From Sanchytrium tribonematis (lineage: Eukaryota > Sanchytriomycota > Sanchytriomycetes > Sanchytriales > Sanchytriaceae): 12,044 nt of DNA. The translations under genes and the position numbers were made by a program. The notes under the pieces were generated by a model that worked only from the letters and a program-made list of their open reading frames with translations, was not told where the DNA came from and made no database searches. The stretch spans positions 1 to 12,044 of the forward strand of contig JADGIG010000231.1 in the NCBI GenBank assembly GCA_018985235.1, in the 5' to 3' direction. Of this stretch, positions 1 through 7,778 are shown in pieces (the first letter of the stretch is position 1; every line of letters begins with the position of its first letter).

Positions 1-2
1 GG

Positions 3-1094
3 TTCCCAGGGGACAATTCGCCAACAAAGTTAGTAACGACTCCCGAGGACACAAAGGTGGATCTTCAATCTATCTTAGCGCAAGTAAAATCGCCAACCAA
101 TCCATCGCAGCCATCACTTTCAAACGTAAATCCGTTAAATTTAAACTCTGCTCCAAACGCGACTGGCCAGTTGGATCCTGCATTATTGGCTACTTTAATC
201 CAACAACCTCAACTATTGCAGACATACACCAAATTATTGGAACAGCAGGTATTAAATAACTTAAGCCAACAGCAAATGCTTTTAGCACAACCAAACATAC
301 CTATTCAGCAGCCGATACCTGCTCCACAAGCCCAATTTGATCCATCTAACCTCGCTTCACTGCAACAAAATTTAGCTCAAATGCATAAAAGACCTAACAA
401 GCCCCAAACTCATCACAACTCACACCCGTATAAATTAAACTCTCCCCAAAATCCTCCAAATCACAGTTCCACAAATTCCAATGATTTACTGCAGCAATTG
501 GATCTTGCTACCATTGCTCAACAAAACTACACTTATACTCAAAGCGAGGGCGGGTGTGATGAGCTCCATATTCGCGTTCTTTCACGAACACTTTATGTTG
601 GAAATTTTCCCGATTCTACCACTAAAGATGACTTGCACCATTTATATTCATCATTCGGCCCTGTAGACTCGATAATAATGACAATAAAAAAGAAAAATGC
701 ATTTGTAAAACTGAGAACTCGTGAAATTGCACAAAATGCTTTAAAGCAAACACATCTTAAACTTTATAAAAATAGAGAATTGAAGGTCGGATTTGCGTGT
801 GGCTATGGTCCCAGAGACTCATTTGATTATCGACATGGTCATTCTGTGATTCCCTTAAAGAGATTAACAAAACAGGATCAAGAATGGTTGGTAAACACAC
901 CAATTGGTGGTATCAGAGATGGAAGATTGAGAGGAGGAATTACTGTAGAAGAGCCTCATATGAATGATTTTAAGAAGCAAGACTACACTCCTAAAGATGT
1001 CTTTGAAATGACGCACAATATTAAAACTAAAATCGACAATACAAGACCTCCAAAAGCGTCAGAAGATCCTCATTTAAATTTTGCCAGTATCTAA
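3..1094 (+). CDS. NRD1: Nrd1/Seb1-like RNA-binding transcription-termination factor, 5'-partial
   Basis: The frame is open to the left window edge; no ATG precedes base 57, where the codon is GTG. I therefore read it as the C-terminal ~360 residues of a longer protein. Counting from the codon at 57, residues ~1-165 are a Q/N/P-rich linker. An RRM follows, with RNP2 TLYVGNF (178-184) and RNP1 KNAFVKL (213-219). It runs straight into the Nrd1/Seb1-specific extension: GYGPRDSFDY (249-258), HSVIPLKRLT (262-271), a WLV element, and GGITVEEPH (293-301). This RRM-plus-extension is characteristic of S. cerevisiae Nrd1 and S. pombe Seb1, nuclear proteins that bind nascent RNA and couple Pol II CTD to termination and 3'-end processing. 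Those relatives carry an N-terminal CTD-interaction domain, which would lie upstream of the window; that is inference. AATAAA overlaps the TAA stop. Confidence 0.9.
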   Translation, partial: FPGDNSPTKLVTTPEDTKVDLQSILAQVKSPTNPSQPSLSNVNPLNLNSAPNATGQLDPALLATLIQQPQLLQTYTKLLEQQVLNNLSQQQMLLAQPNIPIQQPIPAPQAQFDPSNLASLQQNLAQMHKRPNKPQTHHNSHPYKLNSPQNPPNHSSTNSNDLLQQLDLATIAQQNYTYTQSEGGCDELHIRVLSRTLYVGNFPDSTTKDDLHHLYSSFGPVDSIIMTIKKKNAFVKLRTREIAQNALKQTHLKLYKNRELKVGFACGYGPRDSFDYRHGHSVIPLKRLTKQDQEWLVNTPIGGIRDGRLRGGITVEEPHMNDFKKQDYTPKDVFEMTHNIKTKIDNTRPPKASEDPHLNFASI

Positions 1095-1098
1095 TAAA
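1093..1098 (+). terminator. AATAAA poly(A) signal overlapping the stop codon
   Basis: The last two bases of the TAA stop of the Nrd1/Seb1-like gene begin an AATAAA hexamer. If used, cleavage would occur within tens of bases of the stop, giving a very short 3' UTR. The hexamer is seen directly; its use is inferred. Confidence 0.5.
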
Positions 1099-1566
1099 TA
1101 TATTGCATTCAAATTTTTATTTGATGCCTATGCTCTCATTCAATTACCTGCATTTATACTTTCAGTATTTCCATAAGGACCTATAATTTTGCCACGTAGC
1201 TAGAGTAGATCCTTTTCCACAGATTACAGCAAAATATAGATCAATTTCTAGTAATATGGAGATTACTACGTACTAGAATATGTTCAAATGATTAACTGAA
1301 GTAATTCAAAAATTGCTCAAGAAATCACTCTGAATAAATATGTAGTGTATCATTGATGCATTCAACTAATTGCTGTGATTATATTTCTTATTGAAATGAT
1401 AACAGAGCTACCCGGTCAAGTTATTGTAGTTTAATTATACAAAAACCTCAAATAAAATTACGGAAAATTAATATTTTCTCCTTCAGTCTCGTTCCCAAGT
1501 CGCAACATCTGGAACTACTCTGATTTCTTTAAAAAACTGGTAAAATTGTGTTAAGCAAACTACCCA
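1095..1566. other. Intergenic region without a detectable gene
   Basis: This 472-bp AT-rich stretch lies between two genes on the same strand. I see stop codons in all frames, no tRNA-like GGTTCRA box and no long repeat. It presumably holds the 3' UTR of the upstream gene and the promoter of the 301-aa protein gene. Confidence 0.5.
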
Positions 1567-2472
1567 ATGTACAATGAAAGTCGAATAATAGAAATGCCGT
1601 CACGACGATTAACTCAAATGTTTGAGCAAACTGATGTTTTTAATTTAACTATTGACGTGAATTTGGTAATTCGTGATTTAATCATGCAGATTTTAGATGA
1701 AATGGAATATTATGGGCCAAATCAAATAAGAATTTATAATAATCCAGATGATATTAGAGTTGGATCATTTGCTCAAATTAACACTAATATTCGTCATATC
1801 GATAGATTCTTTGCAGGAAGAAGCAACATTATTAGAAATTTGTCTTCCAGACCCAAAATGAATGGAGATCAATTTGTTAAAGTGGTAGAATATCCAGACA
1901 CGCAATTTAAAAAGTTATTTTTCAGCTTTACAGCGTCCGATCTTCAAAAAGCAAATGCTTCCTTATTACAAAAAATAGAAACTCCATTAGATTTCTATTC
2001 AAGCTGTAGCAGCACATCAAAACAACATCAATGCCTTGAAGTGATTGTTGAAGTCCGCCTTGTCAAGTCTATCAAATTTATTGGGGAGCAAGATGGGAAT
2101 GCACTCAAAGATGATATCGCGTTTCTCGAAAGTAGCAATCATTACGAATACAAATGTGCGCATTATTACAAAAATCAAAATAACAACAATATATCGATTG
2201 GTGGAGGTATGAATTATTTTTTCATTGGGAGCGAGCAGGTGTATAACTTAACTGAAGATATCACAAGCGGAACTCATTTAAAAACGATTGCGTCTTACAC
2301 TTGGGTACCATTAACTGGTTCTACTTTGGAGCTGTACAACAAAGAGAACGACAGGAAATTAAGACCTACTGCCAAGAATATGATGACTTCAGAAAGTTCT
2401 GCTATAACTGATTTCGAGGGCTGCTATAAATCGAATTTGGAAACTTTTAACGTCCGCGTCAAGAATGAATAA
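1567..2472 (+). CDS. Orphan 301-aa protein, function unknown
   Basis: This is an uninterrupted frame from ATG 1567 to TAA 2470-2472. I do not recognise the family. There is no signal peptide and no transmembrane stretch. The N-terminal third looks helical and amphipathic. The middle contains FFSFTASDLQKANASLLQKI (residues 119-138), typical of a folded mixed alpha/beta protein. Around 200-210 there is an Asn-rich patch (NQNNNN) followed by a glycine turn (SIGGGMNYFF). Six or so cysteines are scattered rather than paired. Codon use and AT content match its neighbours, and the stop codon lies inside an AATAAA, so I regard the gene as real. An additional upstream exon cannot be excluded. Confidence 0.72.
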   Translation: MYNESRIIEMPSRRLTQMFEQTDVFNLTIDVNLVIRDLIMQILDEMEYYGPNQIRIYNNPDDIRVGSFAQINTNIRHIDRFFAGRSNIIRNLSSRPKMNGDQFVKVVEYPDTQFKKLFFSFTASDLQKANASLLQKIETPLDFYSSCSSTSKQHQCLEVIVEVRLVKSIKFIGEQDGNALKDDIAFLESSNHYEYKCAHYYKNQNNNNISIGGGMNYFFIGSEQVYNLTEDITSGTHLKTIASYTWVPLTGSTLELYNKENDRKLRPTAKNMMTSESSAITDFEGCYKSNLETFNVRVKNE

Positions 2473-2473
2473 A
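2468..2473 (+). terminator. AATAAA poly(A) signal containing the stop codon
   Basis: The final GAA TAA codons of the 301-aa gene plus the next base form AATAAA, so the stop codon is wholly inside the hexamer. This is the same arrangement as at 1093-1098. Confidence 0.5.
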
Positions 2474-2753
2474 AGCGTAATGTTTTATTTATGCATCTTA
2501 AAAAGACGAGGTTCTTGTACAGAGCAGATAAACTCCATACTTTGCTTATTTTGCTCTGCGATTTACTGACTCTGCAATCATTCCAGAAAGGGTTCTTCAC
2601 GTCTTTGCTAACACTTATAATTCCAGCCTTGGTTTCCAATAACAATTGGTGTTGGGCATCAAATTTTTAATTCAAATTCTCGAAATTTTGCTTGTTTTCC
2701 TCACTGCTTCTAACAAATTGCTCATATCATTATTTGATTTCCTCATTGAAACT

Positions 2754-3977
2754 CTATTGTAAATCACCTCTATCATAATATTCAAAGTAATCCAAACCAT
2801 TCTTCCTAACTCCTCTATGCCCGGTGAACATGGGTCGACAAAGAAATTTATCACTAAGCTTTGTAAATTTGATTGGTTTGCTTTCTTCGATAGTATATTC
2901 TTTAAAAGGTACGAGATTTTTAGTAAAATTATTATGATTAAATCGCACATCTTTGAATATATCAAATTCATACGCTACTTTAACTCTGGGAACGAGCAAT
3001 AATTTATCATAACCCATTTTAATGAAATCTAAACACAAAGTGGTACATTCACTTGCGCTGCACTCACCGGGAACTCGATGGCCATGTTCATTCAAACCTC
3101 TTCTAAATTGTAATCCTTTTAAAAATGGTTTAATATCCAACATAATCATTCCATTCCAGATGCAAGAGACCTGTAATGGTATTTGGTTTAACCCATTCTC
3201 TAAAAATGGATCATCATCATTGTAAATTTGATCTAATGGCCCCGCTAATGGAATCAAACCATTCACATCTCTATGCACCCAATTGTCATAGATACGAGGA
3301 TACTTGAATTGCCTGTGCAATATATAATCAATGCCACTCACCATATGCGCCTTATTCAATTTTTGTTGATAAGCCAATTCTAAAATATCAGACATGCAAA
3401 AATAAACATCATTTATAAATAAAATAGACGAATAAGGTACTTTTTTATCAATCATTTTATAAAGTGGTCTCATTGCATCATTTCTAACATGTACCAGGTA
3501 GTCTATTCGGTGCATATCAATTTCATTTAAATAAATTGGGCTTGTCGAAATATAATATTTAATATTTAGAGTATCTATCAGTGGAATAAATAGACCTAAT
3601 AGATATTTAGTGTAATCAGTTGAACCTGATTCATAAATTGATAAAAATATTTGATTTTTTTTATTTCTATTGATATAATTGACAAATTCAATCACGTTAA
3701 AAAGTAATTGAGGCAGAACATCTTGATTATTATGTAAATTGATGGCGATATAATAAGATTGATTTAAATGTGCATATCTTTGATGATTTATAGATGGACA
3801 TTGTGGAATATTTGGAAATGGCATTGAATTTGTAAATTGCTCATAATTAATGTGGTGGTATTGAATTTGAATATCTGAAAATTGTGGGTGTGGGTGTTGT
3901 AGCAGTATAGATGTGATTAAAAGAACAATAAATGTCAGATAAGGAGTTTCTAGAAAGATGTTAAAAATTTGAGACAT
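2754..3977 (-). CDS. CAP59/CMT1-type alpha-mannosyltransferase (GT69), type II membrane protein
   Basis: The product is 407 aa, starting at ATG 3975-3977. A short N-terminus is followed by a hydrophobic signal anchor at residues ~11-27, then a lumenal domain: a type II Golgi topology. Motifs of the Cryptococcus Cap59/Cmt1 family (GT69) appear in order: FLSIYESGSTD (111-121), RIDYLVHVRNDAM (157-169), SSILFINDVYF (183-193), YDNWVHRD (230-237), SCIWNGM (271-277), and the cysteine motif CSASECTTLC (306-315) near a CLDF element. Known members add alpha-1,3-linked mannose to surface or capsule glycans using GDP-mannose; the exact acceptor here is unknown. The length is typical, and the C-terminus is rich in Arg/Tyr. 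The gene lies 80 bp downstream of the CDK gene on the same strand and converges on the 301-aa gene. Confidence 0.9.
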   Translation of the reverse strand: MSQIFNIFLETPYLTFIVLLITSILLQHPHPQFSDIQIQYHHINYEQFTNSMPFPNIPQCPSINHQRYAHLNQSYYIAINLHNNQDVLPQLLFNVIEFVNYINRNKKNQIFLSIYESGSTDYTKYLLGLFIPLIDTLNIKYYISTSPIYLNEIDMHRIDYLVHVRNDAMRPLYKMIDKKVPYSSILFINDVYFCMSDILELAYQQKLNKAHMVSGIDYILHRQFKYPRIYDNWVHRDVNGLIPLAGPLDQIYNDDDPFLENGLNQIPLQVSCIWNGMIMLDIKPFLKGLQFRRGLNEHGHRVPGECSASECTTLCLDFIKMGYDKLLLVPRVKVAYEFDIFKDVRFNHNNFTKNLVPFKEYTIEESKPIKFTKLSDKFLCRPMFTGHRGVRKNGLDYFEYYDRGDLQ

Positions 3978-4052
3978 TTTGGCCTACCTTGTGCCAAACC
4001 ATGCTTTACTGAGATGTTCAGCCATTTAACATGCTGAGGCACATTGAAGTAC

Positions 4053-4058
4053 TTTATT
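4053..4058 (-). terminator. AATAAA poly(A) signal overlapping the CDK stop codon
   Basis: On the minus strand the kinase ends TAA followed by ATAAA, so AATAAA shares one base with the stop. This is the third case of this layout in the window. Confidence 0.5.
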
Positions 4059-5044
4059 TATAAAGAGCTACCATGAGAAGTGAGAGATCCAAGAATCTGA
4101 GAACCAATTTCTGGAATACCAGTAAATCGCGCAGCACCCGAAGAAGGTGTGGAAGAGGGTAATGGGATAACACCGGTTTGTACGTCATTTAAAAATACAG
4201 ATTGTAAAGCTGTTTCAGTAGTCAATCTTTGTTCGGGTATATAATGAAGTAGACCATAAAGCAGATTGAAACCATTTTCGTCCAATTGAGGAAATAATTC
4301 ACTGATATTTGTGGGTGGATATAGTGGAATGTCAGTGGGATAATTAACAAAATTAGTCACTCCGGGCCACGATTGATTTGTAGGTGTTCCCAAAGTTTTA
4401 AATATTAGTTTCAGTTGGTCTTTTGGATTGCTTCCAGGAAAAAGTGGTTTTGTCATTAATATTTCTGCAAAAATACACCCAACACTCCATAAGTCGATCG
4501 AGTGAGTGTAATTCTTATTTCCTAATAAAACATCAGGTGCTCTATACCAAAGTGTGACCACTTCATTACTATAAACTCTAACTGGTATTCCGAAAGCCCT
4601 CGCTAATCCAAAATCGCCCAACTTTAATATTCCTTGCTTCGAAATTAATAAATTGCCAGGTTTTAAATCTCTATGCATGATTTTGCGACTATGGCAATAA
4701 TCCAGACCCTGAAGTAATTGAAACATGAATGATTTAACTGTACTTAATTCTATTTGACCAGAGTGATTATCGAGGTATTTCTTTAAATCAGTTTCTGCAA
4801 ATTCGAAAACAAGAGTCAGTTTTCTTTCTGTATAAATGACATCGTGTAGTTTGACAATGTTTTTGTGCTGTAATTCTTTCAGTAAACTTATTTCTCGAAT
4901 TGCAGTGCAAGCAATTCCTTCTTCCTCGTTGTCTATTCTGATTCTTTTTAAAGCAACAAATTCGCCAGTGGATTTGTTCTGTGCTTTAAAGACGATTCCT
5001 ATTGCACCTGAACCTAATTTTTCCAACTTCAAATATTGATTCAT
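4058..5044 (-). CDS. PHO85: Cyclin-dependent kinase, Cdk5/Pho85 type
   Basis: I chose the ATG at 5042-5044. The frame extends seven codons further, but only to a TTG, and MNQYLKLEKLG matches the usual CDK start. The product is 328 aa. Key residues fall at canonical CDK positions: glycine loop GSGAIG (11-16), Lys33, a PSTAIRE-type helix reading ACTAIRE (45-51) with Glu51, HRDLKPGN (124-131) with Asp126, DFG (144-146), and a T-loop reading AFGIPVRVYSNEVVTLWYRAPD with Ser159. That T-loop and KLTLVFEF identify the Cdk5/Pho85 subgroup: cyclin-activated Ser/Thr kinases controlling nutrient, phosphate and polarity responses in fungi. Oddities: Thr14/Tyr15 are replaced by Ala/Ile, and HRDLKPQN reads GN. 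A Ser/Pro-rich ~35-aa tail makes it longer than Cdk5 (292) and Pho85 (305). Confidence 0.94.
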   Translation of the reverse strand: MNQYLKLEKLGSGAIGIVFKAQNKSTGEFVALKRIRIDNEEEGIACTAIREISLLKELQHKNIVKLHDVIYTERKLTLVFEFAETDLKKYLDNHSGQIELSTVKSFMFQLLQGLDYCHSRKIMHRDLKPGNLLISKQGILKLGDFGLARAFGIPVRVYSNEVVTLWYRAPDVLLGNKNYTHSIDLWSVGCIFAEILMTKPLFPGSNPKDQLKLIFKTLGTPTNQSWPGVTNFVNYPTDIPLYPPTNISELFPQLDENGFNLLYGLLHYIPEQRLTTETALQSVFLNDVQTGVIPLPSSTPSSGAARFTGIPEIGSQILGSLTSHGSSL

Positions 5045-5081
5045 TAATTGTTTGAGAGGGAGCAATTTCGCAAATCAAACA
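5045..5081. promoter_or_regulatory. 37-bp divergent intergenic region (shared promoter)
   Basis: Only 37 bp separate the ATGs of the CDK gene (-) and the 168-aa gene (+). No TATA box is visible. Both transcription starts must lie in this gap or inside the opposite coding region. That is inferred from the geometry alone. Confidence 0.45.
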
Positions 5082-5588
5082 ATGGGGCTCACAATTCAGC
5101 GTACAAAGCACAACTTTGCCCAACTTGGACTGCAGTATTGGAACCAGTTTCAATTGGGACATGTACCTTTTAAGAAATTGCAGCTAATATACTTTTTATC
5201 GCCAAAACCATTTGTTCCACCAAAATCTAATGATTGTCCACTCCATGAACTGAAAAAACAGGTTCTAAAACACGAATTGTTTATATCAAAAGACAAGCAA
5301 GTCACGAAGCTATTATTAGACGCAGATAACAAATGGATAACGCAGTGGAATGTAGATGAAGAAAAAGATGGATTTCTAAAGTACAAATTGATTAATTCGT
5401 TTCCATCTGCCAGAGAAATGAAGATTGATATGGAAGTCTTGCCGCCAAAATTATATACGCAACGTATCTTATTTGCTGTTCACTCAATAGAGGAAAAAGA
5501 CGAGAAAGATTATTTTTCTCATCCCGTGCTTGGTTTTCATGCCTACGTTCAATCTCGTGCAAAATTTCAACCAACTAGTAAAAAATAG
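5082..5588 (+). CDS. Orphan 168-aa protein, possibly mitochondrial
   Basis: The frame is open from a TTG at 5052, but the first ATG is 5082, which I take as the start. I do not recognise the family. The first ~17 residues (MGLTIQRTKHNFAQLGL) are basic, lack acidic residues and could form an amphipathic helix, as in mitochondrial presequences; this is suggestive only. The rest is a soluble, charged domain with a Pro-rich stretch (FLSPKPFVPPKS, ~37-48), a helix (HELKKQVLKHELF), and predicted strands around KLYTQRILFAVHSIEE. There is no membrane segment and no metal-binding cysteine set. The size and character resemble fast-evolving mitochondrial ribosome or complex-assembly proteins, but no motif proves that. 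It is arranged head to head with the CDK gene. AATAAA is found at 5735-5740, about 150 bp past the stop. Confidence 0.75.
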   Translation: MGLTIQRTKHNFAQLGLQYWNQFQLGHVPFKKLQLIYFLSPKPFVPPKSNDCPLHELKKQVLKHELFISKDKQVTKLLLDADNKWITQWNVDEEKDGFLKYKLINSFPSAREMKIDMEVLPPKLYTQRILFAVHSIEEKDEKDYFSHPVLGFHAYVQSRAKFQPTSKK

Positions 5589-5803
5589 TTATCTTTGATG
5601 CTTTTTCAAAAGAAAAATTGATAGATTATTAATCTTTATGCAAAAAAGACCCAACCGCAATCCCTTGGAACACTAGAAATCTGTGACTTTGAACGAAATT
5701 TATCAAATTAAAACACTAGATTATCCACCGAAGAAATAAAGTATATTCAGGCTCAACAAAGTATACATGATATCACGTTAACCTTGAAAGTAAAACAAGA
5801 AGG

Positions 5804-7552
5804 ATGAAAATTTTCGCAAAACTTCCATATCGAGAACAGGTTAAAGAACTAAATGTTACAAATGACAAGTGTATTACAATGAGAAGAGCGATTAAATTGA
5901 ACTTTAAAGAATTCAAGCAAGTAAAACTCAAAGATATTTCATTTGACGAATTTGAGATAATAGGCAAATTACCAGCAGAATTCTTCAACAATCATGGTAG
6001 TCCAGATAATGCATTTATAGTCAAAGTTAAATATATGTTTAGTAGCCCAGCCGAATATATTGAATTTTTTACACCTGGTAGCTACCTTGCACAAATTACC
6101 ACATTGTTAAATGTTAACTTAAAGATTTATGTCCGAAATTGCTACAAAGAAATTTGGCAGTCTTTCAAGGATTATGAGTTGGAGCGGCATAAAGATCAAA
6201 TTTACCACCCTCAAATGATTGCCCGTGCTTTTCTAACAGGTACTCCAGGAATCGGACTAACTTCATTTCTACCCTTTCTGATCGACACGATGTTGAAAGA
6301 GAAAAGGCAAGTCATGTTTGGATCTCGAGATCTTAAAGGGTTTATTTATTGGACATCAAAGGACACTTATAAACACATTAAAGAGGATGATATCGAACCA
6401 TATTTGACAGATAGAGACATTTTCTTTTTATTGGATTCAAGAGATTTATACAATACATTAGGTCCTTGTATAATTTGCTCATCACCAAGATCAGATATTG
6501 CTAGTCAATTCCGCAAAACTGCATTAAAACTTTTTATGCCAGTATGGGAATGGCATGAGATTCAGTCTCTTCACCAGGAGGTTTATTTTGACAAATTCAC
6601 TGTCCGTCAGCTTTATGCAAGATTTCATTTAATTGGAGGTGTACCTCGATATTTGTTTGAAAATCTACAAGAGATGGCTGCTACTATTTTGCATGATGCG
6701 CTCAAAGCGAGTGATAATTCCCATCTTCAAAGACTATTTGAATTCAAAGGCAAGAACGGAGAAGAGCCATCTCATCGATTGATTCACTTAAACAGCTCAA
6801 TCGACACCGCACCACCCTGGGGTCAATATTCGTTATCATACGCTTCTGATTTTGTATCCACCATGGTCGCTTCCAAGTATCAAAAATTAAGAAATGATAT
6901 GGTTGTTCAATGGCTAGACGAGACATCTGACATCGGAAAATCAGGTGGCTTACGTGGTAATCTATTTGAGACTCTCGGACATTTGCAATTAAAAAAGGGA
7001 AATTTTGCGTGTAAAAGTCTCGAAAGTGATGGTGTCCAACAAACGATTGATATTCCATGCAAGAGTATAGAAATTATGGGTCAGCAAGACATTTCTCAAT
7101 CAGTCTGGGTGCCAAACATTTATTACAAGCCATTATTTAAATTCTGTGAATGTATTGATTCTTGGACAATCATTGATGGAGAGTTGTGGGCATTCCAATT
7201 CAAAGTGTCTTGTGATCACGATATATCAAATGCCTTGTACTGGTGCTTTTTGAATTGGAATCTGAAGCATCATGTGACTGTTGTGTATGATGAGAATAAA
7301 TTTAAAAAATATTCGAAAATGGATATCAAATTATCTGAAAAGAGTCCTTATGATAAAATAACAAAAGCACCACAAGGTTATGGCGTACAGCAACATGTTT
7401 TGCTATTGGATTGTGGTGGAAAATTCAGTATTGATGATTATTGGGAAATACAAAAGAAAGAATTAGAGCATGCTTTGGGAATGTTTGCAGATAGTGATGG
7501 CGACAATGTACAACAAGAGATTGATGCATTTAATAGTGTCATTTCCACTTGA
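5804..7552 (+). CDS. Crinkler/RHS-type protein: ubiquitin-like header, P-loop NTPase (degenerate), REase-fold nuclease
   Basis: The product is 582 aa from ATG 5804, with an in-frame stop a short way upstream. Residues ~1-55 (MKIFAKLPYRE...) have the strand-helix pattern of Crinkler header domains but lack the LFLAK motif. After a linker, IYVRNCYKEIW (108-118) begins the NTPase: Walker A-like GTPGIGLTSF (146-155), Walker B-like IFFLLDSRD (206-214), SSPR (226-229), and the family signature GGVPRYLF (278-285). The C-terminal part fits the restriction-endonuclease-like domain of these proteins: GNLFETLGH (386-393, Glu389), CIDSW (450-454, Asp452) and FQFK (464-467), then DHD. Related proteins include oomycete and chytrid Crinklers and trypanosome retrotransposon hot-spot proteins, which act in host or own nuclei. 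The Walker A lysine is replaced by Leu152, so ATP hydrolysis may be weak or lost. The frame is otherwise intact. AATAAA follows at 7678-7683. No signal peptide is seen. Confidence 0.9.
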   Translation: MKIFAKLPYREQVKELNVTNDKCITMRRAIKLNFKEFKQVKLKDISFDEFEIIGKLPAEFFNNHGSPDNAFIVKVKYMFSSPAEYIEFFTPGSYLAQITTLLNVNLKIYVRNCYKEIWQSFKDYELERHKDQIYHPQMIARAFLTGTPGIGLTSFLPFLIDTMLKEKRQVMFGSRDLKGFIYWTSKDTYKHIKEDDIEPYLTDRDIFFLLDSRDLYNTLGPCIICSSPRSDIASQFRKTALKLFMPVWEWHEIQSLHQEVYFDKFTVRQLYARFHLIGGVPRYLFENLQEMAATILHDALKASDNSHLQRLFEFKGKNGEEPSHRLIHLNSSIDTAPPWGQYSLSYASDFVSTMVASKYQKLRNDMVVQWLDETSDIGKSGGLRGNLFETLGHLQLKKGNFACKSLESDGVQQTIDIPCKSIEIMGQQDISQSVWVPNIYYKPLFKFCECIDSWTIIDGELWAFQFKVSCDHDISNALYWCFLNWNLKHHVTVVYDENKFKKYSKMDIKLSEKSPYDKITKAPQGYGVQQHVLLLDCGGKFSIDDYWEIQKKELEHALGMFADSDGDNVQQEIDAFNSVIST

Positions 7553-7677
7553 AGACAGAGAATTGAGACGAGTTTATTGTTTGGATCCTTGTAGACTGCT
7601 AGATTTTAAATGGTAGGAAAATGTATAATATTACGAGTATTCAAATTCCGCTCCATCTTCCTTCATATCTAGTAACC

Positions 7678-7683
7678 AATAAA
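7678..7683 (+). terminator. Candidate poly(A) signal of the Crinkler-like gene
   Basis: AATAAA lies 126 bp past the TGA stop and is the first such hexamer downstream on this strand. It is a conventional distance, unlike the stop-overlapping cases elsewhere in the window. Confidence 0.4.
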
Positions 7684-7772
7684 GATTTGAAAAAGAATTT
7701 AAATTCAAACTTTTATTGCTTCCATATCTCCCACCTTAAATTTCCTTAATCAAAAAATGGCAGTTATAAAAA

Positions 7773-7778
7773 TTTATT
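7773..7778 (-). terminator. AATAAA poly(A) signal overlapping the stop of the 111-aa gene
   Basis: On the minus strand, the last codons CAA TAA and the next base form AATAAA, so the stop codon is inside the signal. This matches the layout at 2468-2473. Confidence 0.45.

Noticed and set aside
481-666. Open frame overlapping the Nrd1/Seb1-like gene in another phase
   Set aside because: It lies wholly inside a strongly supported RRM-coding gene and has no coding character of its own.
1485-1515. tRNA-like word CGTTCCCAAGTCG
   Set aside because: No cloverleaf arms or B-box consensus (GGTTCGANTCC) could be assembled around it.
2672-2971. 99-codon minus-strand frame at the 3' end of the GT69 gene
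   Set aside because: It overlaps the GT69 C-terminus in a different frame; the conserved GT69 frame explains the sequence.
5045-5065. Seven extra N-terminal codons of the CDK (TTG start)
   Set aside because: The upstream codon is TTG; the ATG at 5042-5044 gives the standard CDK N-terminus and canonical residue numbering.
6744-7058. 104-codon minus-strand frame within the Crinkler-like gene
   Set aside because: It is antisense to a domain-bearing coding region and is an ordinary shadow frame.
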